Below, in pieces: positions 11,060 through 23,220 of a DNA stretch of 64,000 nt (position 1 is the first letter of the stretch; the number at the start of each line of letters is the position of its first letter). A program made the position numbers and the translations under genes. The DNA is from Grammothele lineata (Eukaryota; Basidiomycota; Agaricomycetes; Polyporales; Polyporaceae), in assembly GCA_002150815.3 (NCBI GenBank), contig NDFF03000035.1, positions 372,001 to 436,000 on the forward strand. The letters are read 5' to 3'. The notes beneath the pieces are model-generated. The model had not been told where the DNA came from. It made no database searches and worked only from the letters and a program-made list of their open reading frames with translations.

Positions 11060-12770
11060 ACGGCATTGCGCTCGAGCGTCTTTCGGTACCCCGCTCTCGC
11101 GGCCATCGTCGTCTTCCTCACCCGCCGCAAACCACGGAAGCGAACTAGGCTGCCGCTCCCGCTCGGGCCGCCGCGGCTCCCGATCTTGGGCAACGCGCCC
11201 GGCATTCTAAAGGACGGCACGCACACGGGGTTCTGCGACTTGTGCGACAAATACGGTAAGCCCCCACACGTCCTCTCATCTTCGGCTCCGACGCCATACA
11301 AATGCAGATTTGCTAACGCCAAGGGACCCGCGCGTGTTTTCAGTGGACGTGCTGTACCTCGGCACGTTTGGACAGCCGAGTATTGCGCTGGGCTTGCATG
11401 AGACCGCGGTGGACCTGCTCGAGCGGACAGGTCGCAGCGCTATGTTGGACATGTGAGTCGTTCTCATGATCTATTTCCCTCATAAATAACTGATCGTACT
11501 TTGAAGACTGCATGCGTACCTCGCCAGGAACATTGTGCGTGATTCTGCTGGGTGCTCCGGGTGCAGGGCTATGGCGCATGGCGGTGGGAACATCGGCCCC
11601 GACCGTTGCTCCAGTACTTCAGCCCAACGATCCTCAGGTGTTGAGCCGAATCACGGAAGCTGGACGCGCGTCGTTTCGTGCGGCGGCCCATAATAAGCCT
11701 GGATGATCTCCCGTATCATCTTCGCCGGTGCGTCGCAAAACACTTGCTTCTGATTCCGGGCGCCTTGTGGTGGCAGGCTCTTCGGCTATTCGGGAATGAG
11801 ATTGCCATATGGATTCGAGGCAAATGAGGAGGAGCCCGAGGACCACCTGAAGACGGCGGAGGGCGCCATGTCCGTGTTCTTGACGATAAATGGAATCATG
11901 GTAGAGACATTCCTTGCACTGCGCATCGTGCCCACATGGGTTCCAGGAGCCAGGTTTCAGCGCGAGGGGGCGGAGGCGAAGAAGGGCAGAAAGATGCTCC
12001 TAGAGGTGGCGTGGAAGACACCCGTGGAGGCGGCTCGTCTTGTCTTTGTTGGCAAGACGATTCGAGGTGGCACGAGGGGACTGAGGCAGGATTTGGTATG
12101 TCGTAAAAAAGCAAGGGAACGGCGCGTCCGTCATTGGCCACCGGGCTCATAGAACGCGCAAATGGCATGAACGAATAGGAGTGGGCGGAAGAAGAAGCAG
12201 TTTTAGGCACACTGCAGCCACTGTGGCATACACTGGAAGAGCCGACATCGTGAATAGAATGAAGCACGGCAAACAGTATTACTTACTCGATGAACATTTC
12301 TTCCAGATTCTTTCTACTGTCTTCGTGATTCTTGAAGGACGAAAAGTTTGACCCGGACGTGCATGACACGGCGACCAATGCTTTCGGCTACGGACGACAG
12401 CCGGATGAGCAGGGATTCCGTGGGGATATCGGGAGCATGCTGGCGTTGATACTTGATAGCGTGTGTCCTGGATGTTATTTCGCGTTATCCATGGCCGTCA
12501 CTGGGGTGCTACACGTACTGCCTGGCAGTTGAAGTGACTCAGCCTATCTTACCGTCAGGAAAGATGGATACAGGAGCTTCTATCGTGAGTCCGATAACAT
12601 CGCTCAAGTAGGGGACACGAGGCTGATTGCACGCCTGCAGGTGACCAGCTAAGTATTCACTGGCAGAACTTTTCGACTGCGTCATCAAATCGCGGTCGGT
12701 GAACTCGGAGGGAGAAGCCCTCATCCGGGCGAGCTGCAAAGACCTGTACGAGGTTAGTGGCATGCCGTGA
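11060..12770 (+). pseudogene. Decayed cytochrome P450
   Basis: A plus-strand P450 whose exon order is still readable but whose frame is broken. Exon 1 (about 11060-11255) has a membrane segment and the hinge LPLPLGPPRLPILGN. Exon 2 (11344-11452) reads DVLYLGTFGQPSIALGLHET. The helix C exon (about 11605-11730) gives LLQYFSPTILRC, then a stop, then RKLDARRFVRRP. The next exon (11779-12050) is open and carries RIVPTWVPGARFQRE. An I-helix remnant near 12215-12260 reads AATVAYTGRADIV. The exon with the ExxR motif is absent. The heme region (12332-12530) reads FGYGRQ and CPGCYFA, with Arg replaced by Cys. The C-terminal exon near 12668-12770 is open (FDCVIKSRSVNSEGEALIR, then CKDLYEV). Stops, a frameshift and a missing exon make it non-functional. 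Confidence 0.85.
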
Positions 12771-13649
12771 TTGAGATAGTAGCGTAGGAACGGGGGCCCA
12801 CACTTCGATTCACCGGATCAACATAGGGACAAGTTGTCGTTGGATGGATGGAAATCAATATTGGTGCTTCGCCAACTTCTCTTCCTTTTGCGCGAAGACG
12901 CGAGCTGTGATCGTGACGACGACGCGTTACGTAACGCGATAATCACATGGCAGTCACTCATGCTGCCAGTGGCGCTACAGCCTGAGCTCAATAATGCACG
13001 ACCTTGCCCTCATGCCGGTTCTAAGACGTGCATATTACTGTGGTGACTGATTATCTTGAAGGTGAGAGACGAGCTAGGATAGCAAGCGCCCAAAACGCGT
13101 TATGCTTAAGCTTGATCTTGCATCCTGTCAACGTACTCGTAAACTCGTCCGAATTTCTGGCAGATCTCAGACGGGACAGTGACACAGTCTCACTCGCAAC
13201 AGTCGCTGCTAGCCTCGAATCCTCCACCTGCCCGCATTTTTCATCGTAGTAGGTGAATTACTGTCAGATCTAGCAATGGCAAGCTGATGTGCAGACTCGG
13301 ACGCCGATTTGGGTGTCGAGTGACGATGCTGCTTTCGTGAATCACTTGCAAATTGCCAGCTCTACAAAGTGCGGTAAATTCGCATCCCACTAATCACTCG
13401 TCGGTGTATAATATGACAATATGGCGGTTCTATGGATACCACAATTGTTGGAAGTACAAGCACCGAGACTGATCAAATTATGTCGCGAGCGGGAATCGAA
13501 CTGCGCGAGCCTGCTCCCAGCACAACACGTGCCGTAGCTTTCTTGTGAAGAACCCCAGCATTGCTTGACACATACTGTCGTCCATTTGTTCTGTCCCTGC
13601 GCTTTCACTCACGTCAACTTCTCGTCTTCTCTTCTATATTGTGCCAAAA
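12771..13649. other. Intergenic with a perfect palindrome
   Basis: No gene is visible between the P450 pseudogene and the SUZ-domain gene. Near 12906-12947 there is an inverted structure with a perfect 16-base palindrome at its core (listed separately). Around 13480-13530, GGGAATCGAACTGC resembles a reversed tRNA T-arm, but no acceptor stem or D-arm pairs with it. Confidence 0.45.
12923..12938. repeat. Perfect 16-base palindrome
   Basis: CGCGTTACGTAACGCG reads the same on both strands. It is flanked by a second pair of arms, TGTGAT at about 12906 and ATCACA at about 12941, placed asymmetrically. It could be a dimeric-factor site or a cruciform; no gene start is close by on the plus strand before 13650. 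Confidence 0.7.
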
Positions 13650-14504
13650 ATGTCTGTGGCGAGCGCAAGAGCTCAAGCCGACTCCTGGGGCAGCCCAGTA
13701 GTACGTACGCCCCCATGCCGCGCCATATCACATTCGTAAAGCTCGCCTCAGGCGTCCACGTCCGTGTTACCGCGACGTGTAGACAACATTGGGGCAAGCG
13801 TGCGCGATGACTGGGACAATGATGATGACGAGGCGGAGGAGACAGAGGACCCACAAAGGCTTTGGGACGAGGCGTGAGTTCATCGTTTGTCTTCCCCTCT
13901 CGGCCATAGTCAGCTCATAAGGCCCCTCCTCCTCTTTCCCTTCTTCATCTCTTCCTACCCGCCGCCCTCGATCTTGCGTAAAAGAAACAAGCGAGCACCG
14001 ATGCCGGAAGTCGTACGCTCCGCGACGAGCACCAGTGGACCAGGGGCCACCTCCCCGCCGCCCCCTGCCGCAGCATTCCAGCCCAAGCTTCGGATCCTCA
14101 AACGTCCCACAGCTACCCCTGCGTCCACCGCCCCGTCCACTCCCGCATCTGGCAGCGCGACCCCGGACAACTCGTACGCTGCACGAGAGGCGCGGTATCA
14201 AGCGGCGCGGGAGCGAATCTTCGGGGACGCCAGTCCCCCAGCGGGCGCGAATGCGTGCTCTTCGCAGTCACCGCCTATCGATACGGAGAGCACGAAAGAG
14301 GTGGGGACGAGAAGTGCCAATGCAAGCCCTTCTGCGGTGCAGATCTCGAGAGAGCCGAAAGGACCGCCTGTCGTACAGAGCGGCGATGGACGGCAGGGGC
14401 AAGGCCAAGGCCAGGGACAAGGCGGCGATGGGAACGCAAAAGGGTTTGGTGGGCGCAGAGGGAAGAGGAGGGGTGGAGGCGGAGGCGGAAGTGGCCGAGT
14501 CTGA
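13650..14504 (+). CDS. SUZ-domain protein (SUZRD1-like), 221 residues
   Basis: Small RNA-binding-type protein. Exons 13650-13704, 13793 shifted to 13783-13873, and 13985-14504 join in frame, with introns opening GTACGC and GTGAGT. The N-terminus MSVASARAQADSWGSPVV leads to an acidic stretch (DDWDNDDDEAEETEDPQRLWD). The middle contains KLRILKRPT and then the SUZ core AAREARYQAARERIFG, residues about 110-125. The C-terminus has repeated GQ dipeptides and ends in a basic, glycine-rich GRRGKRRGGGGGG tail, an RGG-like RNA-binding region. SUZ motifs bind RNA and occur in proteins of mRNA control; the exact role is inference. The stop TGA is at 14502-14504. It lies between a dead and a living P450. 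Confidence 0.82.
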
Positions 14505-15936
14505 CCCCTTGATCCGTCGGACGGGGAGGTAGGGATGGACGTGTATGCTCTTATATGTTGTATCTTGTACTACTGATCGGTATTCTATAGATGTACTTGT
14601 CCTTGACTACTTGCCCTTGACTCCTTGCTGTGTCCTGAAGTTTGCACCCTTGTATCGTACAACACTCGACTTCGCCGACTATCAGGAGCCACAGACGATG
14701 TTGCAGGTTCGATGAACTTCCCGGTATGTCGTCTCAGTGTCTATACTATAGGCGGATTTGGCTACAGCTTCTTTAGCATCCAGAGCACGAACGGGAGACA
14801 GATGCTATTGTGTATGTACATCGGCACAAGTCAGTCGTTTGGAACATCAACGATCTGCACCATGCTTCTGAAGTGATGGTGAGTGCATGCTTCAGTCATA
14901 AGCGTAGCCTGAGCGCACTAGTGATGTCGCAATGCTCACAATGTCCAAAAATCTTAGCTTTGTTTGCGTCTCACTCCGCTTCCTAGGCCTCCCGCTGAAC
15001 CGGCAAGCATTTCAAACCCGAAGCCGGACTGTCCAGCCTCGGGTTCGAACCCTGCAACGGATCGAATAACGAGAGCGCGATGAAGGTGCGCCAACGGTAT
15101 GATTCCCGATGTGGGCGTGGCGGGTTGGTCGCTCTCTGCAAATCGCGCATGAGCTTCATGTAGGGCCCTCTGGGAATCCGCTCAATGAAAGCGTTTGTTC
15201 GGTTACGGCGCTTCCGTGCTGGTAGATGACCACACTCGTTTCGCGTTAGTTCGCCGGCTCTCCGAACGCCCTACCGCGTAGACACTCTATCTTGCGGATT
15301 ACTCGGTGTGGTGGTCACTATGTTAACATCGTCTTCACTGTGAGCTTTTACCCGCCACCTGCTCGTTGGACATGCTCACAGGACGATATACGACAAATAG
15401 ATTGAGCGAGGTGTAACCGAGTGCTGAGAGAATTCACGCCTTGTGCCGCCCAGGAATTCCTGGACGACCCAAGGCTATCAAAGATATGTTGGGTCCATTA
15501 CCTAATCAGGTGTTCTGTCGAGGTGATCTTCTCGTGCCTGACTCTCCGTACACCCTCGTAGAAATGACCGCCGACAACGACAGTCACATTTTGTTCGATG
15601 ACGACTCTCCACGGACATCCCAGTACGAAATCGCTTGATGGGACTACGGGTTTTCGACCCGCTGGGGCGTCGGAGGTTGGGCAAGGATGCGCTTGTGTGG
15701 GCGTGCGGACGTGTAATAAATCGCCGGGCGCGGAGAATGTGATGTGTTCTTCGGGCGGGCTTCCCCACCGCAGAGCTTCTCTTCAGTGTGAATGAATGCT
15801 TATCGGGTTCCCTACTCATGATCGCTTCTCGGCCTCGTCCTGACAGACGTCAAAGCACGTCGCACCGGGGGCGGCGCCACACTGGCGAGTACTTATAAAC
15901 GTCGGATTCGTCGTCCTTCTAACATTTCCCGGCCAG
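14505..15936. other. Intergenic, no gene seen
   Basis: Several short frames, none convincing. GGGTTCGAACCCTG near 15043 looks like a tRNA T-arm, but the 5' acceptor partner is missing. The 17-mer TTGAGCGAGGTGTAACC at 15402-15418 recurs at 40582-40598. The last 50 bases are the core promoter of the next P450. Confidence 0.45.
15894..15899 (+). promoter_or_regulatory. TATA box of the P450 at 15937
   Basis: TATAAA 43 bases upstream of the ATG, in the sequence ACTTATAAACG, followed by pyrimidine-rich sequence. The spacing is short but compatible with a brief 5' leader. Confidence 0.6.
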
Positions 15937-18176
15937 ATGTCTCCCTCCTACACACAGGCTGCGAGCGCACTCCAGCGGCAGCTCGATCCGCTCGGCCCGC
16001 TGGTCCTCCTCCTGCCCATATGTGTCTTCGCCGTCTTCGCCACCTACCGCCGGTCGAAGAGGGGTGTCCAGCTCCCTCTGCCCCCAGGTCCTAAACCCCT
16101 CCCACTCGTTGGGAATGTCCTGGATGTCCCGAAGACGATGTCCGCGCTCGAGTACGACGCCCTAACTCAGAAATACGGTTTGTTGTTGCTTCACGCGCCA
16201 CCTCCACACCGCATCACATCCTGATAGACAACCTACCTTCAGGTGACGTGGTGTATCTCAACGTACTTGGAAAGTCAATGCTCGTCCTCGGCTCGATGGA
16301 TGCTGCGCAGGAGCTACTCGACAAACGTTCCACGACGTACTCAGGCAAGCCCTCTTCTGCTATGGCCGATCTGTACGTCACCACTTTCCCCTTCAACCCC
16401 GTCCGTGATTGCCTCTGGCTAATACTTACGTCCTGGTGGAAATAGCATGGAGTTTGGATGGAACGTCGCGCTTTTAACAAACCAAAGCGAGTACTGGCGG
16501 CGACAACGACGCGAGATCCACCGTTTTCTAGGTGCGGCAAATCTCGGGACGTACTTCCCCGTACTGGAGCGGCAGGCAAGGAGGTACCTACGGAGGATGC
16601 TGGACGAACCGAACAAGTTCTCCGAGCACGCCCACCTGTGAGGTCTTTACGCCCTGTCGCGTTTGCGGCTGACGTTGACGGCATTCCGTTCTGGTCTTAC
16701 AGGGCTCTTGGCGCGATGATCTTGCAGATTTCGTACGGGCTCGATATCAGATCGATTGAGGACGAGTACATGAAGCTCGTCAGGAAGGGAAACGACATCT
16801 TCATGGAAGCATTCGTACCTGGAAAGTATCTCGTCGAGACATTCCCTATTCTGAAACGCGTGCCGGCGTGGTTCCCTAGCGCCAAGTTCCGGAGAGAGGC
16901 GCGAGAATGGAAGGAGGCGTACGAGCAGGTGCGCGTCCGGCCGTTCCAGGCTGCGATGGAGCTTATGGTGTGTTTTCATTTCCATGGCCACCTACGCCTT
17001 TCCTCCGTACTGGTCGCTAACTCGTTGAACCGGGTGCGATTAGCATCGCGGTAAGGATGGTGACTCCGTCGCAGCCGCGATGATGAGGGGCATAACCAAT
17101 GAGAATGGGAAGACTACGACAGACGATGACCGGCTCGCGCAGGATGTCTCTGCTACGGTATACCTCGGTGCGTACCTTCGTCGCTCATCATAGTCGCCAC
17201 CATCAGTCTCACAATGCGCTCCCACCCACACAGCGGGCGCAGAAACTGTGAGCCGCCTCCGATTTGTACCCGGTCGGAAGCCTATCTCTGATCGTAGTCT
17301 CGCGCTTTACTAGACCCTAACTGCCGTCCGCGTCTTCTTCCTCGCCATGGCGTTACACCCTGCCGCGCAGGCGCGCGCGCAGGCTGAGCTTGACGCAGTC
17401 GTCGGCCCGGACCGTCTCCCCTCGCTCGCGGATCGCGCGCGGCTGCCTTACGTCGAGGCTGTCCTGAAGGAGTGCTTGCGCTGGCACCCGATCCTCCCTC
17501 TCGCCCTGCCGCACATGTCCATCGCCGAAGACGAGTATCGCGGATGGCGCATCCCGAAGGGGACGGTCGTCCTTGCGAATAGCTGGTAAGTGCCATGGCT
17601 ACTAACGTGCGTGGCGAGGGCGCTGCTGATATTAAACCTATTGTGCGGCGCGTGCGCGGACAGGGCATTCTCGCGCGACCCCAAGAACTATCCTGACCCC
17701 GAGCGGTTCCTACCCGAGAGATACCTCACCGCAGACGGACAGCCGAACGCGGACGTGCCCGACCCACGCGTCTTTGCGTTCGGGTACGGACGGCGGTGCG
17801 TGCTCCGACCATCTCGCACTGTGTGTCTTGAGCGGCGTTGACGCTGTCGCACTATGAACAGCATATGCCCCGGGAGGTATCTGGGCGAGGCTGCGGCGTT
17901 TGCGTTCATGGCGTCCACACTGCATACTTTCAACGTCGCGCCGCCACTCGACGCCTCAGGGAAGCCGATAGTGCCCAACCCGAAGTTCGCGACGGACTTC
18001 CTCTCGTGAGTGGTCATAACGTATTATCATTACGCGCATTGACCACAGGAACCTCCATGTCTTATGACCGGCTGCGCGTATGTAGATGCCCAGAGAACTT
18101 CGATGTTCGCGTCGCGGTGCGCTCGGAGGCCGCCGAGAGGCTGGTACGGGCAGAGGCAGGTGAGCGTGCAGACTGA
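15937..18176 (+). CDS. Cytochrome P450 monooxygenase, complete
   Basis: ER-anchored P450 of the same general type as the minus-strand cluster but clearly diverged from it. ATG at 15937 (MSPSYTQAASALQRQ); a membrane helix (VLLLPICVFAVFATY) is followed by the hinge LPLPPGPKPLPLVGN. Exons then give GDVVYLNVLGKSMLVLG, the helix C block YWRRQRREIHRFLG, YLVETFPILKRVPAWFPSA, and TVYL/AGAET/TLTAVRVFFLAM across two introns, which is the I-helix. The K-helix is ECLR (ExxR), the PERF region FLPERY, and the heme loop FGYGRR / ICPGRYLGEAA. The last exon reads CPENFDVRVAVRSEAAERL and stops at 18174-18176. All junctions keep the frame, so the gene appears functional. Substrate unknown. Confidence 0.9.
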
Positions 18177-19249
18177 CGTCTGTGAGCGTGATGTAAGAGC
18201 ATTGCGTGGTACCCTTGGTGTTGAAGCAAAATCGTTGTAAACATGTAGACTAGTGACCTGCCTTTATTCCTCCGTAATTCGTTCTGCCTTTGCTGTGTTG
18301 TCCTTCACTCAGCAACTACTTACTCGTGCAAATGAATGCTTCCGGCATTGCATGACGTCATCGAGTCCAAGCCATCTCCCGAGGCTGCCTAGAAGCGCTC
18401 AACCCTCATTATGCCATTTGGTGTACGGAGATCGTGAACATTCATCATCTCCTTCCTTTGATTCATGCCAGCTACATCATTACACCTGAAGCATCCAAGA
18501 ATGCTTTAAACCAGCCTAAGCGCGCTATATCTCTCAACAAATGCTTCTAGCTCCTTGAATGCACAGTAATCGCCGCTCTTCCACCTCAGGATCGAAGGCA
18601 CCGGCGATCCGAACGACGTCGAGCACATGGACTTCGTGACGCAGCTTACCACCCGCTGACCCCAGCTTTTGCGTTCGAGCGGATGTATCGACCACATAAA
18701 CCTTATGTTTCAACCCGAGCATCACATCTGCCAACGCCCGAGGCTCCTCGTTGTATCGCACGCTCCTCCGTTCTCACAGTCATCGCCTTGTCTGCTCAGT
18801 CGCAACCGCATTGATTGTGGCTGCAACGCCGGGCCGAAAGCAATGCGCAGAGAGAGAGTGGATTCGGAGACCGGGTTCATTGTTGGTAATATCGCCCGCA
18901 TAGAGTAAGCGACAAACCCGGGTTATGCAGTGCAAGGCACCGCGCGCGTCGGATGTCTTGAATAGCGAAGCGCTCAAGTCGCACCGGCGAAGGGCAATAA
19001 ATCGTGATTATGGTCCACTGAAGAGCGAGCTATCGTATGTAGCACTACGCTCCCCAGCGATGACGTCATGGATGATTATTAGACCGTTATGTGGCATAAA
19101 CATACTCGTACACGTTGGGCGACGCTGCTTCCAGTTCGCTACCCCCATATTAGTCAGAGTAATGACAGATGGAGCAATAACCCGTGAGTCGATGCTGAAG
19201 GGATGAACATATGAAGATAAGAAATAAATGGTGAATCGAGTGGGCAAGC
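18177..19249. other. Convergent intergenic region
   Basis: Lies between the 3' ends of the P450 and the MFS transporter. Short open frames on both strands carry no recognisable domain. I see no gene or repeat that I can defend. Confidence 0.45.
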
Positions 19250-21444
19250 TCAGGCGACCGCCGTGACCTGCGTCTCCACGCTCGCCCTGCTGTCCTTCGC
19301 GTCCTTGCTGAGCCCATAGGTATCGTCCTTGTGTACCTGCATCGGCACCTCGCGGAGCAGCACCACCGTAAGGAGCCCCGCGACCGAGAACCCAAACATA
19401 ACCCACCACACGCGCCGAAGCCCATCCGCGAACGCCGCGCGGACCTCGGTGCGGAGCGGCTCGGGCAGCTTGTCGATCTCGGACACGGCGGCGACCGCGA
19501 GCTCGACGCCCGCGGGGAAGCGGGAGGTGAACGCGGCGGGGAGCGAGGACTTGAGCGCGTTCTGGAGGACGTTGGCGGAGATGGTGACGCCCCAGGTTTG
19601 CGCGAAGGTGCGCGCGAAGGTCCAGAAGGCGACGGCGGGCGCGGCGCGGGTGACTGGGATGGGGGCGAGGATGGGGAAGACGGTCGAGACCCACTGCGTT
19701 AGGGAGGAGCGTTAGTTGATCTGAGCAATGAGCAGAGGAGAGGGGGCTCACGATCATGCCCACGCCTATGGCTTCGATGATCATAAAGCCGATCCACTGT
19801 CCGGGCGACGCGTCGGCGTGGTAGAGGGTGAAGAGTCCCATGCCGATAACCATGAATACCCATCCGACAACGTTAATGGGCACGTAACGGCGCGATTTTT
19901 GCACGATCGCGCCCGTGAGAACAGAGAAGGTGGGAGAGACGAAGGTGAACGCGAAGAACTTGACGCTGGAGCGGATGGGCGAATCGCCTTGGCAGCCTTG
20001 GAAGAACACTGGGAAATAATCTGTGAAGAGTGTTAGAAGGAGCGCTGGCTATTATGATATGTATACGAACAAATTACGGAAATGCTAATCGCGCCGTGGA
20101 GGAACGTCGCGAGGTAGCTGCCACCACGCGTTATGTCAGTTCCTGGTTTCGCTGTGCACGAATCAGGTTTGTGCTCACCCATAAAGGCTAGTCCGGTTGG
20201 CGAGAATATCAAGCGGAAGGGTAGGAGCCGTGTGCGCCAAGAACGGAATGCGCTTATCTGCCAGCAACCATTCGAACGCGAAGAATAGGACGAGAAAGAG
20301 AAGGCCAAGGACTAAGGGTACAATGACATGAGCATCCGACCACGGGTAGCGGATCCCGCCCCAAGTGAGCGCGAGAAGTGCCAGAGTCGTGCCGATCATC
20401 AAAATAATGTTGCCTCTGCGCCGTAACGTGAGCGATACCGTAACTGATAGCTACACGAAACATTGCGAACGTACACAAAGTCGATCCGGCGGATCTTCTC
20501 GGACAGGGTCCCGCCAGGTGTGCGCACCTGAAGGAAGACTGCCACGAGGCCGATCGCGATGCCGGTAAGAGGAAGGTTAATGTCTGAGCGCGCGAACCTA
20601 ATGTCAGCGGGGAATATGAGTGTGGATGTTTGTGGGCGTACAGAAGATCCACCGCCACGTGACCTTCTCGGAGAAGGTGCCGCCCTATACAGTCGTTAGT
20701 ACGGAGCGAACGGCATCGAGAACAACACTCGAGACGTACAAGAAGCGGACCAATAGCGGCCGCGAACGCCCACACGAGAGTGAGAAGGGACTGGTAAACG
20801 CCACGCTCTGCGAGGGGAACGAGATCGGAGATAATGATGGACGACAGGCCCACGATGCCTCCTGAGCCTATCCCTTGAACAGCTAAATAATCACAGGCAT
20901 ATTAGCATAGGCGAAGATGAGTGGAGCAGAAGGCGTCATGGTTTGAGAAGTACTGCCCAAGACGCGAGCACTTACCCCTTGCAGCGATGAGCCAGTCCAT
21001 GGTCTTCGCTGAGCCCGCGAGAGCGCTGCCCAGGAAAAACAAGACGACGACAGAAAGCATGATTGGCCGACGGCCCATTATGTCTGCGAGCTGGCCCGAG
21101 AAGGGGAGGATAGCCGCCGCGGCGAGATTATACGCAGCGCTGACCCAGACGAAGTCGTCTGAGCCATCAAGGTCGGCAATAATGGTTGGAAGGGCGGTCG
21201 AGACGACGGAGAAGTCGAGGGCAGAAAGGAAAGAGCAAACCATGATGGCGCCGAAGGTGAACCAGAACGAAGAACCTTTGGATCCAATACCGGATGAAGT
21301 TGAGGGAGTCTTCTCAGTGGCGGCGAGAGTGGCGGTGGACATGGAGGGGAGTTCCGAATGATACTCAAAGCTCTTCTTGGGCACGTTGATGTCTGATGCG
21401 ACCGCAAGTGTAGCCGTGGATTGGGGGTAATGCATGGTGCTCAT
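19250..21444 (-). CDS. MFS drug:H+ antiporter, DHA2-type transporter
   Basis: Major facilitator with many membrane segments, probably 14, at the plasma or vacuolar membrane, exporting small molecules by proton antiport. ATG at 21444 (MSTMHYPQSTATLAV) opens a hydrophilic N-terminal tail of about 60 residues. TM1 holds LDFSVVSTALPTI, matching DHA2 motif D1. The loop between TM2 and TM3 reads GQLADIMGRRP, MFS motif A. Further exons encode GIGSGGIVGLSSIIISDL, TFSEKVTWRWIFYVN, and a string of membrane helices up to WWVMFGFSVAGLLTVVLL. A hydrophilic tail then ends at TGA 19250-19252. At least six introns. It adjoins the P450 block and is the only transporter in it, so it is a candidate exporter for a P450 product, which is inference. 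Confidence 0.88.
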
Positions 21445-23220
21445 GGCTGCGCAGAAATATTAAAATGAGGAAGAATTTAAGAAGAACGACGCAGAGAAAG
21501 TGAAAGAAGTTAAAGGAAAGGGGAGAGCTTGCACGAGGCGGCTCTCAGGGAAAAGCCAAAGGCGAAGAAAACTGAGCATGTCTGGACGCAACTTATACGA
21601 CGGCTCCGTGAAGGCGCATCGCACAGTGGGCACCTGCTACACCGTTGAGGCGAGCTGTGCAGCTGATGAGCGATGAGGCAGATACGTCGGTGATGTACCC
21701 GGTTTGGCCGTGGGTGCGCGCTTTTGCCCCGCGCACCTCCTGGTCGGCTGCTACATCACAACAAGGGCCGCTGAGGAGAGCGCGGATCTGATTGGTCTTG
21801 CTGTGGTTTGCCCGCAGGCAGATCGCGGTTGGCATTAGGTGCCGAGACGAGTACGAAGTTCGCGCTAGCCGTCTCCAAACCGAGTGCTCTGAGCAGTCAC
21901 CTCAGATGACCATAGCAGCCGCGCCAAGCTGATTACACATGCCTGCGAGGCGTCCATTAGTCGGAAATAATAGCTGCTAGTGCGTCATAAAGCAACACGC
22001 ACCCAATTATAATGGGCTGAGCGCGGAACAGCAGCCGACCGTCCGAGCGCCGAGCGCATGGTGGTGGATGGAGATGAGGTGAAAAAGACGCCGCGGCGGT
22101 CTGCGGCGGTGCTCACGCGCCACGCGTCCGGCTAATGAGCGGCGTTTCAATGGCCGTGCCTGTCGCCCTCCTCCTCCTAACGCTCCCCGACCCGGACTCC
22201 GATGTCCCTGCCACAAGATGCCAGTGCCACTCGGATTCAAATCAACGCCAGCCTCTCGACTCGTCAGTTCGACATGTAACGGATCTTAAGCTCGAATGTT
22301 GTACACAGTGGCATATCTCTGTCGAAACCAAGCTGATACCTGTACCTGGACAGTGACCGGTACTTATTTGAGTCAACTTCAAGTTCGGGGCAACTGCCAA
22401 ACTTCACATCGCGAAATACTCCAGGTAGTCGGTGGCAGTGAGTGTCCGGCATTATCTCTTGTTTTGAAACGAACTGCATCGTCCCGCTGACGAATCACAC
22501 GATAAGCGTCGTCTACTAGGCGCCTACGCGGTTTTCGGAAGGAGTGCTCTCGGACGCGGCGGAAAGTCGAACACGGTGACGCGGAGAGAATCGTACATGC
22601 TGAATATATGGGTTCAGCCTGAGCATGTTTGGGTCATGCATCAGTACATACCCGAAGCCCTCGCCTGTTTCTCTAATGTCCGACTTGTCTATCACCCGAA
22701 TATTCGGTTCCGACCGTTCCGTGATACCAAGTTTAAGGGGAAGATCAAATGAGAACCTTGCTATGCGTCATCCTTAAGATGCTGCAAGACACGTCCAGTA
22801 CAACCTCCCAAAAGTGGAACGTCCGCGACTGGTCCGGGTCAACGCCATCGCCATATTGTGTGCTTCAACTCGGGCGCTGATGGTATCGACAGGGTGATGA
22901 AACGGAGCGAGTGGTATGCAGTACCCGCACGCCGAGCTGCTATCACGGCGGATTACCACAGAAGCCGCTGATCACATACGACAGATCTGAGGTTTGAGCC
23001 CGTTGAACGCCGGGAGGGCGAGTGTGTGCTTGATGATATATTCGGATATCATACCGGTACAAGAGGCCTACTACAATCCGGTACACGGAAATACACATGA
23101 CAGCAGTACGTACAACGCCAACAAACCGGCGTATAAAAACACAGAAATATCACAACAAGGAAACAAGACTGTGGTGATACAACACAAGAATCATACAACT
23201 CCTCCCTTTCGCTAATTGTC
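21445..23220. other. Intergenic, no gene seen
   Basis: About 1.8 kb with the MFS promoter at its left end. No domain, splice structure or repeat is recognisable on either strand. Confidence 0.45.
21592..21597 (-). promoter_or_regulatory. TATA box of the MFS transporter
   Basis: TATAAG on the minus strand, about 148 bases upstream of the ATG at 21444. It is followed by a long CT-rich stretch, as in many fungal promoters. Confidence 0.4.

Noticed and set aside
13480..13550. Reversed tRNA T-loop-like sequence (GGGAATCGAAC)
   Set aside because: The flanking bases do not form a T-stem and no cloverleaf can be drawn.
15000..15075. tRNA-like T-arm (GGGTTCGAACCCTG)
   Set aside because: The arm pairs, but no matching acceptor strand, D-arm or anticodon arm exists upstream.
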